DNA from: Flavobacterium proteolyticum
GTDB taxonomy: Bacteria > Bacteroidota > Bacteroidia > Flavobacteriales > Flavobacteriaceae
DNA length: 64,000 nucleotides
Assembly: GCF_015223105.1 (NCBI RefSeq)
Contig: NZ_JADFTZ010000001.1
Coordinates: 248,001-312,000, forward strand
Direction of reading: 5' to 3'
The position numbers were made by a program, and so were the translations under genes. The notes under the pieces were generated by a model. The model made no database searches and was not told the origin of the DNA. It saw only the letters and a program-made list of their open reading frames with translations. Position 1 is the first letter of the stretch, and every line of letters starts with the position of its first letter. Shown here piece after piece: positions 17,154 through 25,019 of this stretch.

Positions 17154-17960
17154 ATGACAAATTCATCCACATTCCAAGCCGAAAAAATCAATCAACATAT
17201 TGTAAAATGGTTACTCGATTATGCTAATAACGCAAAAGTTAAAGGTTTTGTTGTGGGAATCTCTGGCGGAATTGACAGCGCTTTAACTTCTACTCTATGT
17301 GCTCAAACAGGATTACCAACATTATGTATAGAAATGCCAATTCATCAAGCGGAAAGTCATGTTAATAGAGCTTACGAACATATTGACCAATTAAAAAAAC
17401 GTTTCTCAAATGTTTTTAACGAAAGAGCTGATTTGACTCCTGTTTTTGAAACGTTTAAAAATCAAGTTCCGGCATCAGAGAATGAAGCTGTTTTGAATTT
17501 GTCTTTAGCAAACACTCGTGCTCGTTTACGCATGACAACATTATATTTTTTTGCAGGATTACACGGATTTTTAGTAGCCGGAACCGGAAATAAAGTAGAA
17601 GACTTTGGCGTAGGATTTTTTACAAAATACGGTGATGGTGGCGTAGATGTTAGCCCAATTGCGGATTTAGTAAAAAGCGAAGTTCGCTTACTTGCTGAAT
17701 TTTTGAAAGTTCCTGAAAGCATCTTAAAAGCTAAGCCGACAGATGGTTTATTTGGCGATGACCGAAGTGACGAAGATCAAATTGGTGCCAACTATGACGA
17801 ACTAGAATGGGCGATGAGTCAAATGGAAAAAGGAAAAACTATTGAAGATTTTAACGGCAGAGAAGCCGAAGTATTCAAAATCTACAAAAGACTGAATACT
17901 ATTAACCAACACAAAATGATTCCTATTCCAATATGCAAAATCCCTGAAAATCTTAAATAA
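17154..17960 (+). CDS. nadE: NH3-dependent NAD(+) synthetase NadE
   Basis: Final step of NAD biosynthesis: amidation of deamido-NAD with ATP and ammonia. The 268 residues contain the N-type ATP-pyrophosphatase loop SGGIDS at 37-42, the AGTGNKVEDFGVGFFTKYGDGG segment that binds deamido-NAD, and PTDGLFGDDRSDEDQIG near 195. There is no N-terminal glutaminase domain, so the nitrogen source is free ammonia. An in-frame TTG at 17112 would add 14 residues but lies where the promoter elements are; the ATG at 17154 gives the usual N-terminus. Confidence 0.96.
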   Translation: MTNSSTFQAEKINQHIVKWLLDYANNAKVKGFVVGISGGIDSALTSTLCAQTGLPTLCIEMPIHQAESHVNRAYEHIDQLKKRFSNVFNERADLTPVFETFKNQVPASENEAVLNLSLANTRARLRMTTLYFFAGLHGFLVAGTGNKVEDFGVGFFTKYGDGGVDVSPIADLVKSEVRLLAEFLKVPESILKAKPTDGLFGDDRSDEDQIGANYDELEWAMSQMEKGKTIEDFNGREAEVFKIYKRLNTINQHKMIPIPICKIPENLK

Positions 17961-17999
17961 TTATCTCCATAATTAACAAGTAATTACATTTTTTTTTAG

Positions 18000-18007
18000 T
18001 AACTTTG
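18000..18007 (+). promoter_or_regulatory. -7 box of the response regulator gene
   Basis: TAACTTTG matches TAnnTTTG and lies 33 bases before the ATG at 18041. The upstream T-tract has no clear TTG. Confidence 0.5.
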
Positions 18008-18040
18008 ATCTTATATTACGAATAATATAATTTTTTAGTT

Positions 18041-18670
18041 ATGATCAAAATAGGTATAGCAGACAGTTTACCTGTTGTAAGCCATGGATTACAGTCGTAT
18101 TTTCATGGAAACAGCAGAATGGAGGTTATTGCATCGGCTAAAAATTTAGAATCTTTACTTTCACTTTTAGAAGCAAAACATTGCGACATTCTTATTCTCG
18201 ATGTAGAATTAGATGGTTTATCAAGCATTAGAGACATCAAAAGCTTGTTGAAAGATTTTCCTGAAACTAAAATTGTTTTGTTTACAAATGTTTCTGAACA
18301 GATGTATGCCCCAACAGCAATTAAAGCAGGAGTTTCGGCTTATGTTTCTAAGAAAAGTGATTTAAAAGATCTAGAAGCCACAATAACAAAAGTAACAGAA
18401 GGCAAAGTTGTTTTTAGCGAGACTGTTAAAAGAAGCATCGAAATGCTTAGCAAAGGCAAAAAATCGGAGCGATTGTTTAAAAAATTATCTACGAGAGAAA
18501 TTGAAGTACTTCGTTACCTAAATGATGGTAAGAAAAACAAAGAAGTTGCTCAAATTCTTGGTTTAGATGAAAAAACAATCAGTACGTATAAACTGCGTTT
18601 GTTGGCCAAATTAAATGTAACCAACTTAGTAGATTTATTAAAAAAAGCAAAAGATTTAGATGTAATTTAA
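18041..18670 (+). CDS. Response regulator, receiver plus LuxR-type HTH
   Basis: Two-domain transcription factor of 209 residues. The receiver domain (about 1-120) has acidic residue Asp8, phosphoacceptor Asp54 (LILDVEL), Thr82 and Lys104. The C-terminal LuxR/NarL helix-turn-helix (about 145-205) shows LSTREIEVLRYLNDGKKNKE. No histidine kinase lies nearby, so it is an orphan whose partner and targets cannot be named. Of the usual two acidic residues near the start only Asp8 is present (ADS instead of DD), which could affect metal binding. It converges on dnaG, with the two stop codons overlapping by four bases. Confidence 0.9.
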   Translation: MIKIGIADSLPVVSHGLQSYFHGNSRMEVIASAKNLESLLSLLEAKHCDILILDVELDGLSSIRDIKSLLKDFPETKIVLFTNVSEQMYAPTAIKAGVSAYVSKKSDLKDLEATITKVTEGKVVFSETVKRSIEMLSKGKKSERLFKKLSTREIEVLRYLNDGKKNKEVAQILGLDEKTISTYKLRLLAKLNVTNLVDLLKKAKDLDVI

Positions 18671-20643
18671 TTGTATCTTGAAAGAACTCTACCCAAGTTT
18701 TTAGAAAAGATATGTGTTAACCCCAAATAAGCCATTACCATTTCCAGAGTTTCTGAGTTATCAGAGTCTTCGTCGGTTGAAATTGAATTTTTCAAATCGT
18801 CGATAATGTTATTGACTAAATACCATCGCAATGTGATAATCGTCTCGGTTACGTATTGGCTTATGGTTTCTTCCTTTTGTTTAACATAGATTTGTTGCAC
18901 TTCCCAATTGTGTAATACCTCACGTTCTTCACTCATAAGAATCGTGGTGACTTCTTGCGCTAATTCTTCAGGCAACTGCATCAAGTATTTATCCAATTCA
19001 AAAACCTCATTTTCATTGAAATACGCAATTAAATGATTAAAAATTGCTTTAAAAATTGGGTTAGCTAATTCTACCTCATCTTCTTGTAAACTCAAATAAA
19101 CACGTTGATATACTTTGTAATTATTTTGCTCTTTTACTTCAACCATTTCGCCATCTTCATTTTGAGCTAAAATAGTATCTTCAAACTCTACTTCTTTATC
19201 TCCGTATAGCAATAAAATTTGGATTATTTTGTGTTCCAATTCGTATTGAATATCAACTTTTGTTGTGGGTTGAGCAATATCGTTTCTAACAACTTCAAAA
19301 GCTTTCTGTTCCTCTTTAAATTGCTTATTAGCTTCCGATATATCTTTCTTTACTAATTGCGCTAAGGTATTAAAAAGCACATCTTCGGAAATATCCATGA
19401 TTCGGGAACATTCCTTAATATATACTTCTCTTTTAATTCGGTCTGGAATTTTAGAAATACTGATGACCATATCACGAATCAAATCCGCTTTTTTGATTGG
19501 ATCATTCTTGGCCTCTTGCATCAATAAAGACGCTTTGAACTGAATGAAATCTTTTGCATTTTCTTCGAAATACAGCAATAAATCATCATGCGATGTTTTT
19601 CTCGCAAAACTATCCGGGTCATCACCATCTGGAAACGTACACACTTTTACGTTCATTCCAGCTTCCAAAATCAAATCAATTCCACGAATAGAAGCACGAA
19701 GTCCGGCTGCATCACCATCAAAAAGCACGGTAATATTTGGAGTTAATCGATTAATCAAACGAATTTGATCAGGAGTTAAAGCAGTTCCAGATGAAGCCAC
19801 AACATTTTCAATTCCGGCTTGATGCATTTGGATAACATCGGTATAACCTTCCACCAAATAACAATTATTTAGCTTAGCGATAGCTTGCTTAGCATGGAAA
19901 ATTCCGTATAAAACTTTACTCTTGTGGTAAATATCACTTTCGGGCGAATTCAGGTATTTTGCTGCTTTTTTATCATTGGTCAAAATACGACCTCCAAAAC
20001 CCAAAACACGACCGCTCATACTCTGAATAGGAAACATCACACGACCTTTGAAACGGTCGAATTGTTTGTCTTCCTTAACAATTGAAAGTCCAGTTTTATC
20101 TAAATATTCTAATTTATATCCTTTTCCGAGAGCTTCTTTTGTCAAAGCATCCCAAGTTTCTGGCGAATATCCTAATCCGAATTTCTTAATCGTATCGGAA
20201 GTAAAACCTCGTTCTTTAAAATACGATAATCCGATGGCTTTTCCTTCTTCGGTTTCTAATAAAGTATGATGAAAATATTTCTGAGCGAATTCGGAAACCA
20301 AATACATACTTTCCTTTTCATTGGCTTGCGCTACATCTTCATCGGTTTGAACCGTTTCTTCAATCTCAATATTGTATTTTACTGCTAAATATTTGATAGC
20401 TTCTGGATAAGTAAAATGTTCGTGTTCCATTAAGAAAGTCACGGCATTTCCGCCTTTTCCAGATGAAAAATCTTTCCAAATTTGCTTTACCGGAGAAACC
20501 ATAAATGAAGGCGATTTCTCGTTTACAAACGGACTTAATCCTTTCAAATTACTTCCGGCACGTTTGAGTTGTACAAAATCACCAATTACCTCCTCAACTC
20601 GGGCGGTTTCAAATACTTTTTCTATGGTGTCTTTTGATATCAA
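18667..20643 (-). CDS. dnaG: DNA primase DnaG with zinc ligands lost
   Basis: Replication primase that makes RNA primers. The 658 residues comprise an N-terminal zinc-finger-type domain (about 1-100), the TOPRIM catalytic core with LVEGYTDV near 260 and DGDAAG near 310, and a C-terminal helicase-interaction region. In the N-terminal domain the usual CPFH and CFGC motifs read SPFV (37-40) and DFSS (58-61). All four zinc ligands are replaced while the surrounding fold sequence is intact. The best-aligned start is a TTG at 20643, giving MISKDTIEKVF; no in-frame ATG gives this N-terminus. A 16-bp palindrome begins at the start codon. Confidence 0.95.
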   Translation of the reverse strand: MISKDTIEKVFETARVEEVIGDFVQLKRAGSNLKGLSPFVNEKSPSFMVSPVKQIWKDFSSGKGGNAVTFLMEHEHFTYPEAIKYLAVKYNIEIEETVQTDEDVAQANEKESMYLVSEFAQKYFHHTLLETEEGKAIGLSYFKERGFTSDTIKKFGLGYSPETWDALTKEALGKGYKLEYLDKTGLSIVKEDKQFDRFKGRVMFPIQSMSGRVLGFGGRILTNDKKAAKYLNSPESDIYHKSKVLYGIFHAKQAIAKLNNCYLVEGYTDVIQMHQAGIENVVASSGTALTPDQIRLINRLTPNITVLFDGDAAGLRASIRGIDLILEAGMNVKVCTFPDGDDPDSFARKTSHDDLLLYFEENAKDFIQFKASLLMQEAKNDPIKKADLIRDMVISISKIPDRIKREVYIKECSRIMDISEDVLFNTLAQLVKKDISEANKQFKEEQKAFEVVRNDIAQPTTKVDIQYELEHKIIQILLLYGDKEVEFEDTILAQNEDGEMVEVKEQNNYKVYQRVYLSLQEDEVELANPIFKAIFNHLIAYFNENEVFELDKYLMQLPEELAQEVTTILMSEEREVLHNWEVQQIYVKQKEETISQYVTETIITLRWYLVNNIIDDLKNSISTDEDSDNSETLEMVMAYLGLTHIFSKNLGRVLSRYN

Positions 20644-20658
20644 ACTTAACGTTAAGTT
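20643..20658. repeat. Perfect 16-bp palindrome at the dnaG start codon
   Basis: AACTTAACGTTAAGTT is its own reverse complement and runs from the first base of the TTG start codon into the leader. It could be a protein site or, in RNA, a weak hairpin masking the start. Confidence 0.7.
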
Positions 20659-20703
20659 GTTTAAATGTTGAATTGTTTAGAAACTAAGTCAAATTATGCT
20701 TGA

Positions 20704-20734
20704 CAAAATTACATCTCTAAATTTGAAGTGGCAA
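20704..20734 (-). promoter_or_regulatory. Promoter of dnaG
   Basis: On the minus strand TTG (20732-20734), a 20-base spacer, then TAATTTTG (20704-20711). This fits the Bacteroidetes consensus TTG-N19-23-TAnnTTTG. The leader would be roughly 55 bases. Confidence 0.55.
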
Positions 20735-20790
20735 GTTACAAAGTTTTTGAAAAATATAGCTATTAGCGCCAAAATCATTTGAAAACAAAA

Positions 20791-20816
20791 AAGCACTTCA
20801 TTTGGCTGAAGTGCTT
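20791..20816. terminator. Intrinsic terminator after the 536-residue envelope protein gene
   Basis: AAGCACTTCA and TGAAGTGCTT form a ten-base-pair stem around TTTGGC, with A-tract and T-tract on the two sides. It terminates the leftward gene 20849-22459 before dnaG. Confidence 0.85.
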
Positions 20817-20848
20817 TTTTAAACAGAGAACTTAACTTAACCCTAAAT

Positions 20849-22459
20849 TTAATTAAAATCAAAGCGTAATCCTAATGAAACGTTGTTTTGATCTATATTA
20901 TTGTTTTTGAATAACGGATTTAAGTCATATTTAACATATAGACTGGTTTGACCATATCCTAAATAAGCACTTAAACCATAAGTAAAGTCGGAAACATTAA
21001 AATCACCTTTTTGTTTTTCTTTTATTTTAACATCATCAATTTCATATTTCAAAATTTGTTTTGATTTAATACGAACACCTCCGTAACCACCAATTCCTAA
21101 ACGAACTGACTCATGTGTTCTGAAGTATGTTTTAGTTCCGTCTTTTGAAAGTTTTTTTGGCGTAAAATCAAATTCTAAATGTAATGGTGCTGTTAAATAC
21201 ACATTTCTAAAACGCGATTCATCTAACTTTATAGCTGATGTTACTAAATCTGTTTGGTCACCATTTTTTACAAAATAACGATTATCTGTAGGACGAAGAT
21301 TGTTATACATTAACGAAAGTCCGTATTTAGCGTGAAGCAAATTGTTGTTTTTGAAAATTCTTGAATTATACGTAACTCCCCATTCGTAAAAATGCGAACC
21401 CCAAACTCTGTAATCTGAATCTTCTAAATTTTCACCTTCAGTAATTACATTATTTAAACCAAATGCAAAAACGAATTGTGAAGTTGTTCTTTTAGATTTT
21501 CTCTCAGCTTTGTCTTTTTCTCCATTATAAATTTTCATCGAACCTAAATTAATTTCGGTTCTATCATCCCCAATAGCATCATCTTTACTGCTTCCTAAAA
21601 TAATTCTAGTTCCACCTCTTTTTGGCTTATCATTTGAATCCGCTATTTTTCCATCCACTTTATCCTGAACCAACTGTGCTAATTTCGCTTCTTCAATTGC
21701 TACTTTTGTTTCGATATTATTAGCGCGTTCTTGAGCAATATTAGTTTTTAATTCTTGTGCTTTTTCAGCAGTAATTTTACCTTCACTTACTTGTACATCA
21801 ATGGCTTCAACTTCTTTCTTTAAAGCGTTTTTTTCTTCAGTGGTAATCATTTCAATGTTATTTGCAATTACCTTCGCTTTATCTTCAAATGAAATACTTT
21901 TTGAATTTCTACCTTTTATAGTTCCAGTCTCTGAAACAGAATCATCTACAATTTCAAGTTGTATATCTTTAAACCAAATTTGACCTGTTCCATCCAATAA
22001 AACTCCGTAAGAGAAATCAGTTGCATCTTGAGGCACAAATAAAACAACTTCATATTTAGCCCAATCATTAGTTCCTTCAATAGCTCTATTTTGCATATTA
22101 TCAAAAGAAAGAACTTTATCATTATAATAATCGATACGCATCCAAAGTCCAGCCCAAGATTTTACCTTTTCACTTTTAACATATCCTGTCATTTTGATAG
22201 TTTTACCTAAATATAAATCAGGCTTACCCGATTTCATTAAAGTTCCAAAACCATCTATCTTTTTATCGATAGATCGTATAGTAAAAACTTCTTGCTCATT
22301 AGAAGTTGATTTTTTTGACAAACCCATTTCATAACTCTCTGACTTACTTCCGCGTGCCATCCACTCGGTTGACTTTTCAATAGTTTCTAACTCCTGAGCA
22401 ACGGCTTTTGTTAGGAAACTAAACACAATAAGAATTGTGTACAAAATAATTTTTTGCAT
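20849..22459 (-). CDS. Secreted protein with coiled coil and C-terminal barrel-like region, function unknown
   Basis: I do not recognise a named family. The 536 residues begin with a signal peptide (about 1-21, ending AVAQ). Residues about 22-170 resemble a carbohydrate-binding jelly roll (GLWMRIDYYNDKVLSF and VLLDGTGQIWFKDIQLEIV). A Lys/Glu/Ala-rich helical coiled coil spans about 190-265. The C-terminal 250 residues are alternating amphipathic strands ending in Phe (GLRFDFN), as in outer-membrane beta-barrels. It is the last gene after a sigma factor and a putative anti-sigma factor, so it may be that system's output or effector. A terminator follows. Confidence 0.6.
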   Translation of the reverse strand: MQKIILYTILIVFSFLTKAVAQELETIEKSTEWMARGSKSESYEMGLSKKSTSNEQEVFTIRSIDKKIDGFGTLMKSGKPDLYLGKTIKMTGYVKSEKVKSWAGLWMRIDYYNDKVLSFDNMQNRAIEGTNDWAKYEVVLFVPQDATDFSYGVLLDGTGQIWFKDIQLEIVDDSVSETGTIKGRNSKSISFEDKAKVIANNIEMITTEEKNALKKEVEAIDVQVSEGKITAEKAQELKTNIAQERANNIETKVAIEEAKLAQLVQDKVDGKIADSNDKPKRGGTRIILGSSKDDAIGDDRTEINLGSMKIYNGEKDKAERKSKRTTSQFVFAFGLNNVITEGENLEDSDYRVWGSHFYEWGVTYNSRIFKNNNLLHAKYGLSLMYNNLRPTDNRYFVKNGDQTDLVTSAIKLDESRFRNVYLTAPLHLEFDFTPKKLSKDGTKTYFRTHESVRLGIGGYGGVRIKSKQILKYEIDDVKIKEKQKGDFNVSDFTYGLSAYLGYGQTSLYVKYDLNPLFKNNNIDQNNVSLGLRFDFN

Positions 22460-22493
22460 AACTGTTTGATTTTTAATTAATGATGATTTTTAT

Positions 22494-23177
22494 TTATTCG
22501 TAATTTCTATTGGCTAATGCTGATTTAGCATCTTGAAATTTTCTATTTAATTTATCTAAAGTAGTTTCTCTATAATTTTCATCTAATTCTTTTTCAACGT
22601 TTGTTAGCAACGAATTAGGATCTACTTTCATCTTAGTTTTTGGACTTATTTTTTTATCTGAAGTAATTACTTTCTCGCCTGTTTGAACTTCAGCTAATAA
22701 ATTTTCTGGAGAAACGTATTTGTATGAGTTGGGAGTTTGAAGTTGGGAGTTAGGAGTTATTTTTTCTTCCAAATCATTTTCAGGTTTTGTCAATTCATTT
22801 GTTTTCTTTGAATTTTTATTTCTTGTTGTTTTTGAATAATTTACTTCATTCTGAACCAAAACAGATTTTACATTTTCAACTGAAATTTCATTTGTTTTAT
22901 TAGTTTCAACCGTGTCAATTTCTTCGTCGATAGTAGTTACAATTGGTGTTGAATTATTAATTTCTGTTGTTTCGTTTGAATTGAAAAGGGAAAACCCCAA
23001 TCCGAAAAAAAGTATTGTAGAAGCGGCTACAAAAAACCATCCGTAACCTTTCTTTGGCTTTTTTTCTTCTGAAACCGTAAGCATCGCATCTAATCGGTCC
23101 CAAGCTTGAGCAGAAGGCTGAATTTCTCTAGTATTCAGCTTTTCTTTTATTTGATTATCTATTTTATTTGGTTCCAT
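22494..23177 (-). CDS. Putative membrane anti-sigma factor
   Basis: Not a recognised family by sequence. The 227 residues have a cytoplasmic N-terminal helix region (1-43), one membrane helix at about 46-63 and a low-complexity periplasmic tail rich in Asn, Thr, Glu and Lys. This layout, plus a 14-base overlap with an upstream ECF sigma factor gene, fits an anti-sigma factor. No zinc-binding HxxxCxxC motif is present. In the periplasmic part, five DNA heptads (22726-22760) encode NSQLQTPNS, an in-frame copy of a noncoding-type repeat. The tail thus tolerates insertions and is probably disordered. Confidence 0.6.
   Translation of the reverse strand: MEPNKIDNQIKEKLNTREIQPSAQAWDRLDAMLTVSEEKKPKKGYGWFFVAASTILFFGLGFSLFNSNETTEINNSTPIVTTIDEEIDTVETNKTNEISVENVKSVLVQNEVNYSKTTRNKNSKKTNELTKPENDLEEKITPNSQLQTPNSYKYVSPENLLAEVQTGEKVITSDKKISPKTKMKVDPNSLLTNVEKELDENYRETTLDKLNRKFQDAKSALANRNYE
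22726..22760. repeat. Five tandem heptads inside a coding sequence
   Basis: GAGTTGG, GAGTTTG, AAGTTGG, GAGTTAG, GAGTTAT run without interruption for 35 bases inside the putative anti-sigma gene. They stay in frame because 35 bases plus one flanking base are a multiple of three. The unit resembles the heptad repeats in the dcw gaps in length and style. Confidence 0.8.
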
Positions 23178-23733
23178 TTAATTTGTTTTTTAAGTCGGTG
23201 ATTTGTTGTTGCAATAACTTTCGGGCGTGTGATAATTGCGATTTTGATGTTCCTTCACTTATTTTGAGCATTTCGGCTATTTCCTGATGTTTGTAACCTT
23301 CAATCGCATATAAGTTAAACACCATTTTATAACCGTCGGGCAAATTGTCAATCATGTTTTGGATGTCATCTACCGAAAAATCTTCCATTTCATAAACCGA
23401 TTCGTTTTCGCTTATCGTAACATCTTCTATATCTTGATGATTGAAATTATTCTTTTTCACCCGAAGAAAATCGATACATTCATATACCATAATTCTTCGA
23501 ATCCAACCTTCAAAACTACCTTTGTGTTCAAAATTTTTCAGATTGGTAAACACTTTCATAAATCCGGTAATCATTACATCTTCTGCGTGGTGAATGTCTT
23601 TTATGTATTGGCGACACACACTTAACATTTTAGAAGAAAACTTGGCATAAATCTGCTGTTGTGCTTGTCGATTGTTTTCGACAGCCAACATAATAAGTTG
23701 TTTTTCTTCTTGATGTAATTGAATTACTTTCAT
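23164..23733 (-). CDS. RNA polymerase sigma factor, ECF (sigma-70 family)
   Basis: Alternative sigma factor of 189 residues. Region 2 (about 25-95) shows FSSKMLSVCRQYIKDIHHAEDVMI and FEGWIRRIMVYECIDFLR. Region 4 (about 125-180) shows DGYKMVFNLYAIEGYKHQEIAEML, the helix-turn-helix that reads the -35 element. There is no region 1 or 3. It overlaps a membrane protein gene that fits an anti-sigma factor, and a secreted protein gene follows, giving a three-gene signalling unit. Two 14-bp repeats (23743-23770) lie just upstream of its start. Confidence 0.93.
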   Translation of the reverse strand: MKVIQLHQEEKQLIMLAVENNRQAQQQIYAKFSSKMLSVCRQYIKDIHHAEDVMITGFMKVFTNLKNFEHKGSFEGWIRRIMVYECIDFLRVKKNNFNHQDIEDVTISENESVYEMEDFSVDDIQNMIDNLPDGYKMVFNLYAIEGYKHQEIAEMLKISEGTSKSQLSHARKLLQQQITDLKNKLNGTK

Positions 23734-23742
23734 TTTTAAAAT

Positions 23743-23770
23743 TTAGAATTCAGAAATTAGAATTCAGAAT
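23743..23770. repeat. Tandem 14-bp repeat upstream of the sigma factor gene
   Basis: TTAGAATTCAGAAA followed directly by TTAGAATTCAGAAT; each 14-mer is two heptads (TTAGAAT, TCAGAAw). It starts ten bases upstream of the sigma factor ATG. Confidence 0.75.
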
Positions 23771-23923
23771 CTTGCTTCTAATTATATAGACGAGAATGAT
23801 TTTAAAATGGTTGTATGAATCTTTAAAAAAATAAAAAACTTATGATTCTGGAACACAGATTGAAATAATTAAAGAAATTTTTAAAATTGAAACGGACTTT
23901 TGTCCTTGAAATTGAAATTGTTT

Positions 23924-24904
23924 TTATTTTTTTCTTTCAATCACGTAATTTACCATTAAAATAAGGGAATCTTTGTATGGAGATGTTGGGAAATCTTGTA
24001 ATAACGAAAGTGCTTCTTGCTGAAATTGCACCATTTTTTCTTCGGCGTAGGTTAATCCGTTTTTGTCTTTTACAAATTGGATAACTTCTTTTACGCGCTT
24101 TTTATCTTTGTTGTGATTTTTAACCGAATTGATAACCCAACTTTTTTCTTTTTGAGAACAATTGTTCAAAGCGTAAATCAACGGTAAAGTCATTTTTTGC
24201 TCTTTGATGTCGATTCCAGTTGGTTTTCCAATGGCATCATCGGTGTAATCGAATAAATCATCTTTGATTTGGAATGCCATTCCGATAAGCTCTCCGAATT
24301 TACGCATTTTTTCTACTAAAACAGCGTCATCAGGAGCAACAGAACAAGCACCAAGCGAACAACAAGCTGCAATTAAAGTAGCGGTTTTTTGTCGGATGAT
24401 TTCGTAGTAAATATCTTCAGTAATATCTAATCTGCGCGCTTTTTCAATTTGAAGTAATTCACCTTCACTCATTTCGCGCACAGCTACAGAAATGATTTTT
24501 AGCAAATCGAAATCGTTATTATCGATAGAAAGTAATAAACCTTTTGATAATAAATAATCGCCAACTAAAACGGCAATTTTGTTTTTCCAAAGGGCATTTA
24601 AGGAGAAAAATCCACGTCGTTTGTTGCTGTCATCAACCACATCATCATGAACTAAAGTTGCGGTATGAATTAATTCAATAACCGAAGCACCACGATAGGT
24701 ACGCTCATTAATAGAACCACCCGAAACCATCTTAGCGGTTAAGAAAACAAACATAGGACGCATTTGTTTTCCTTTACGATTTACAATATAATGTGTGATT
24801 CTGTTTAATAAAGCTACTTTTGAAGACATGGAATCGCGAAACTTCTCTTCAAAGAGTTCCATTTCGGAGGCGATGGGTAGCTTTATTTGTTCGGTTATTT
24901 TCAT
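23924..24904 (-). CDS. trans-Polyprenyl diphosphate synthase (octaprenyl/solanesyl type)
   Basis: Prenyltransferase extending isoprenoid chains, most likely for the menaquinone side chain. The 326 residues contain the first aspartate-rich motif DDVVD (87-91) and the second DDLFD near 217, plus GKQMRP (45-50) and QKTATLIAACC. A long chain product is suggested by small residues before the first motif. This matches the IspB-like class rather than short-chain farnesyl synthases, but exact chain length cannot be read. It stands alone on the minus strand, upstream of the sigma factor, 190 bases apart. Confidence 0.9.
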   Translation of the reverse strand: MKITEQIKLPIASEMELFEEKFRDSMSSKVALLNRITHYIVNRKGKQMRPMFVFLTAKMVSGGSINERTYRGASVIELIHTATLVHDDVVDDSNKRRGFFSLNALWKNKIAVLVGDYLLSKGLLLSIDNNDFDLLKIISVAVREMSEGELLQIEKARRLDITEDIYYEIIRQKTATLIAACCSLGACSVAPDDAVLVEKMRKFGELIGMAFQIKDDLFDYTDDAIGKPTGIDIKEQKMTLPLIYALNNCSQKEKSWVINSVKNHNKDKKRVKEVIQFVKDKNGLTYAEEKMVQFQQEALSLLQDFPTSPYKDSLILMVNYVIERKK

Positions 24905-24964
24905 TGAGGTATCAAAAATACAAAAACAAACTCGTTAGTCAAAAGTTTAGCAAAAGATTATAAA

Positions 24965-24998
24965 AAAAGAGACTCCGAACTTTATCGAAATCTCTTTT
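24965..24998. terminator. Terminator after the carboxypeptidase-like-domain gene
   Basis: AAAAGAGA and TCTCTTTT pair as an eight-base outer stem (24965-24972 with 24991-24998) with a partial inner stem CGA/TCG, flanked by A- and T-tracts. Confidence 0.65.
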
Positions 24999-25019
24999 AT
25001 TTTTTTAAATGAGGATTAA

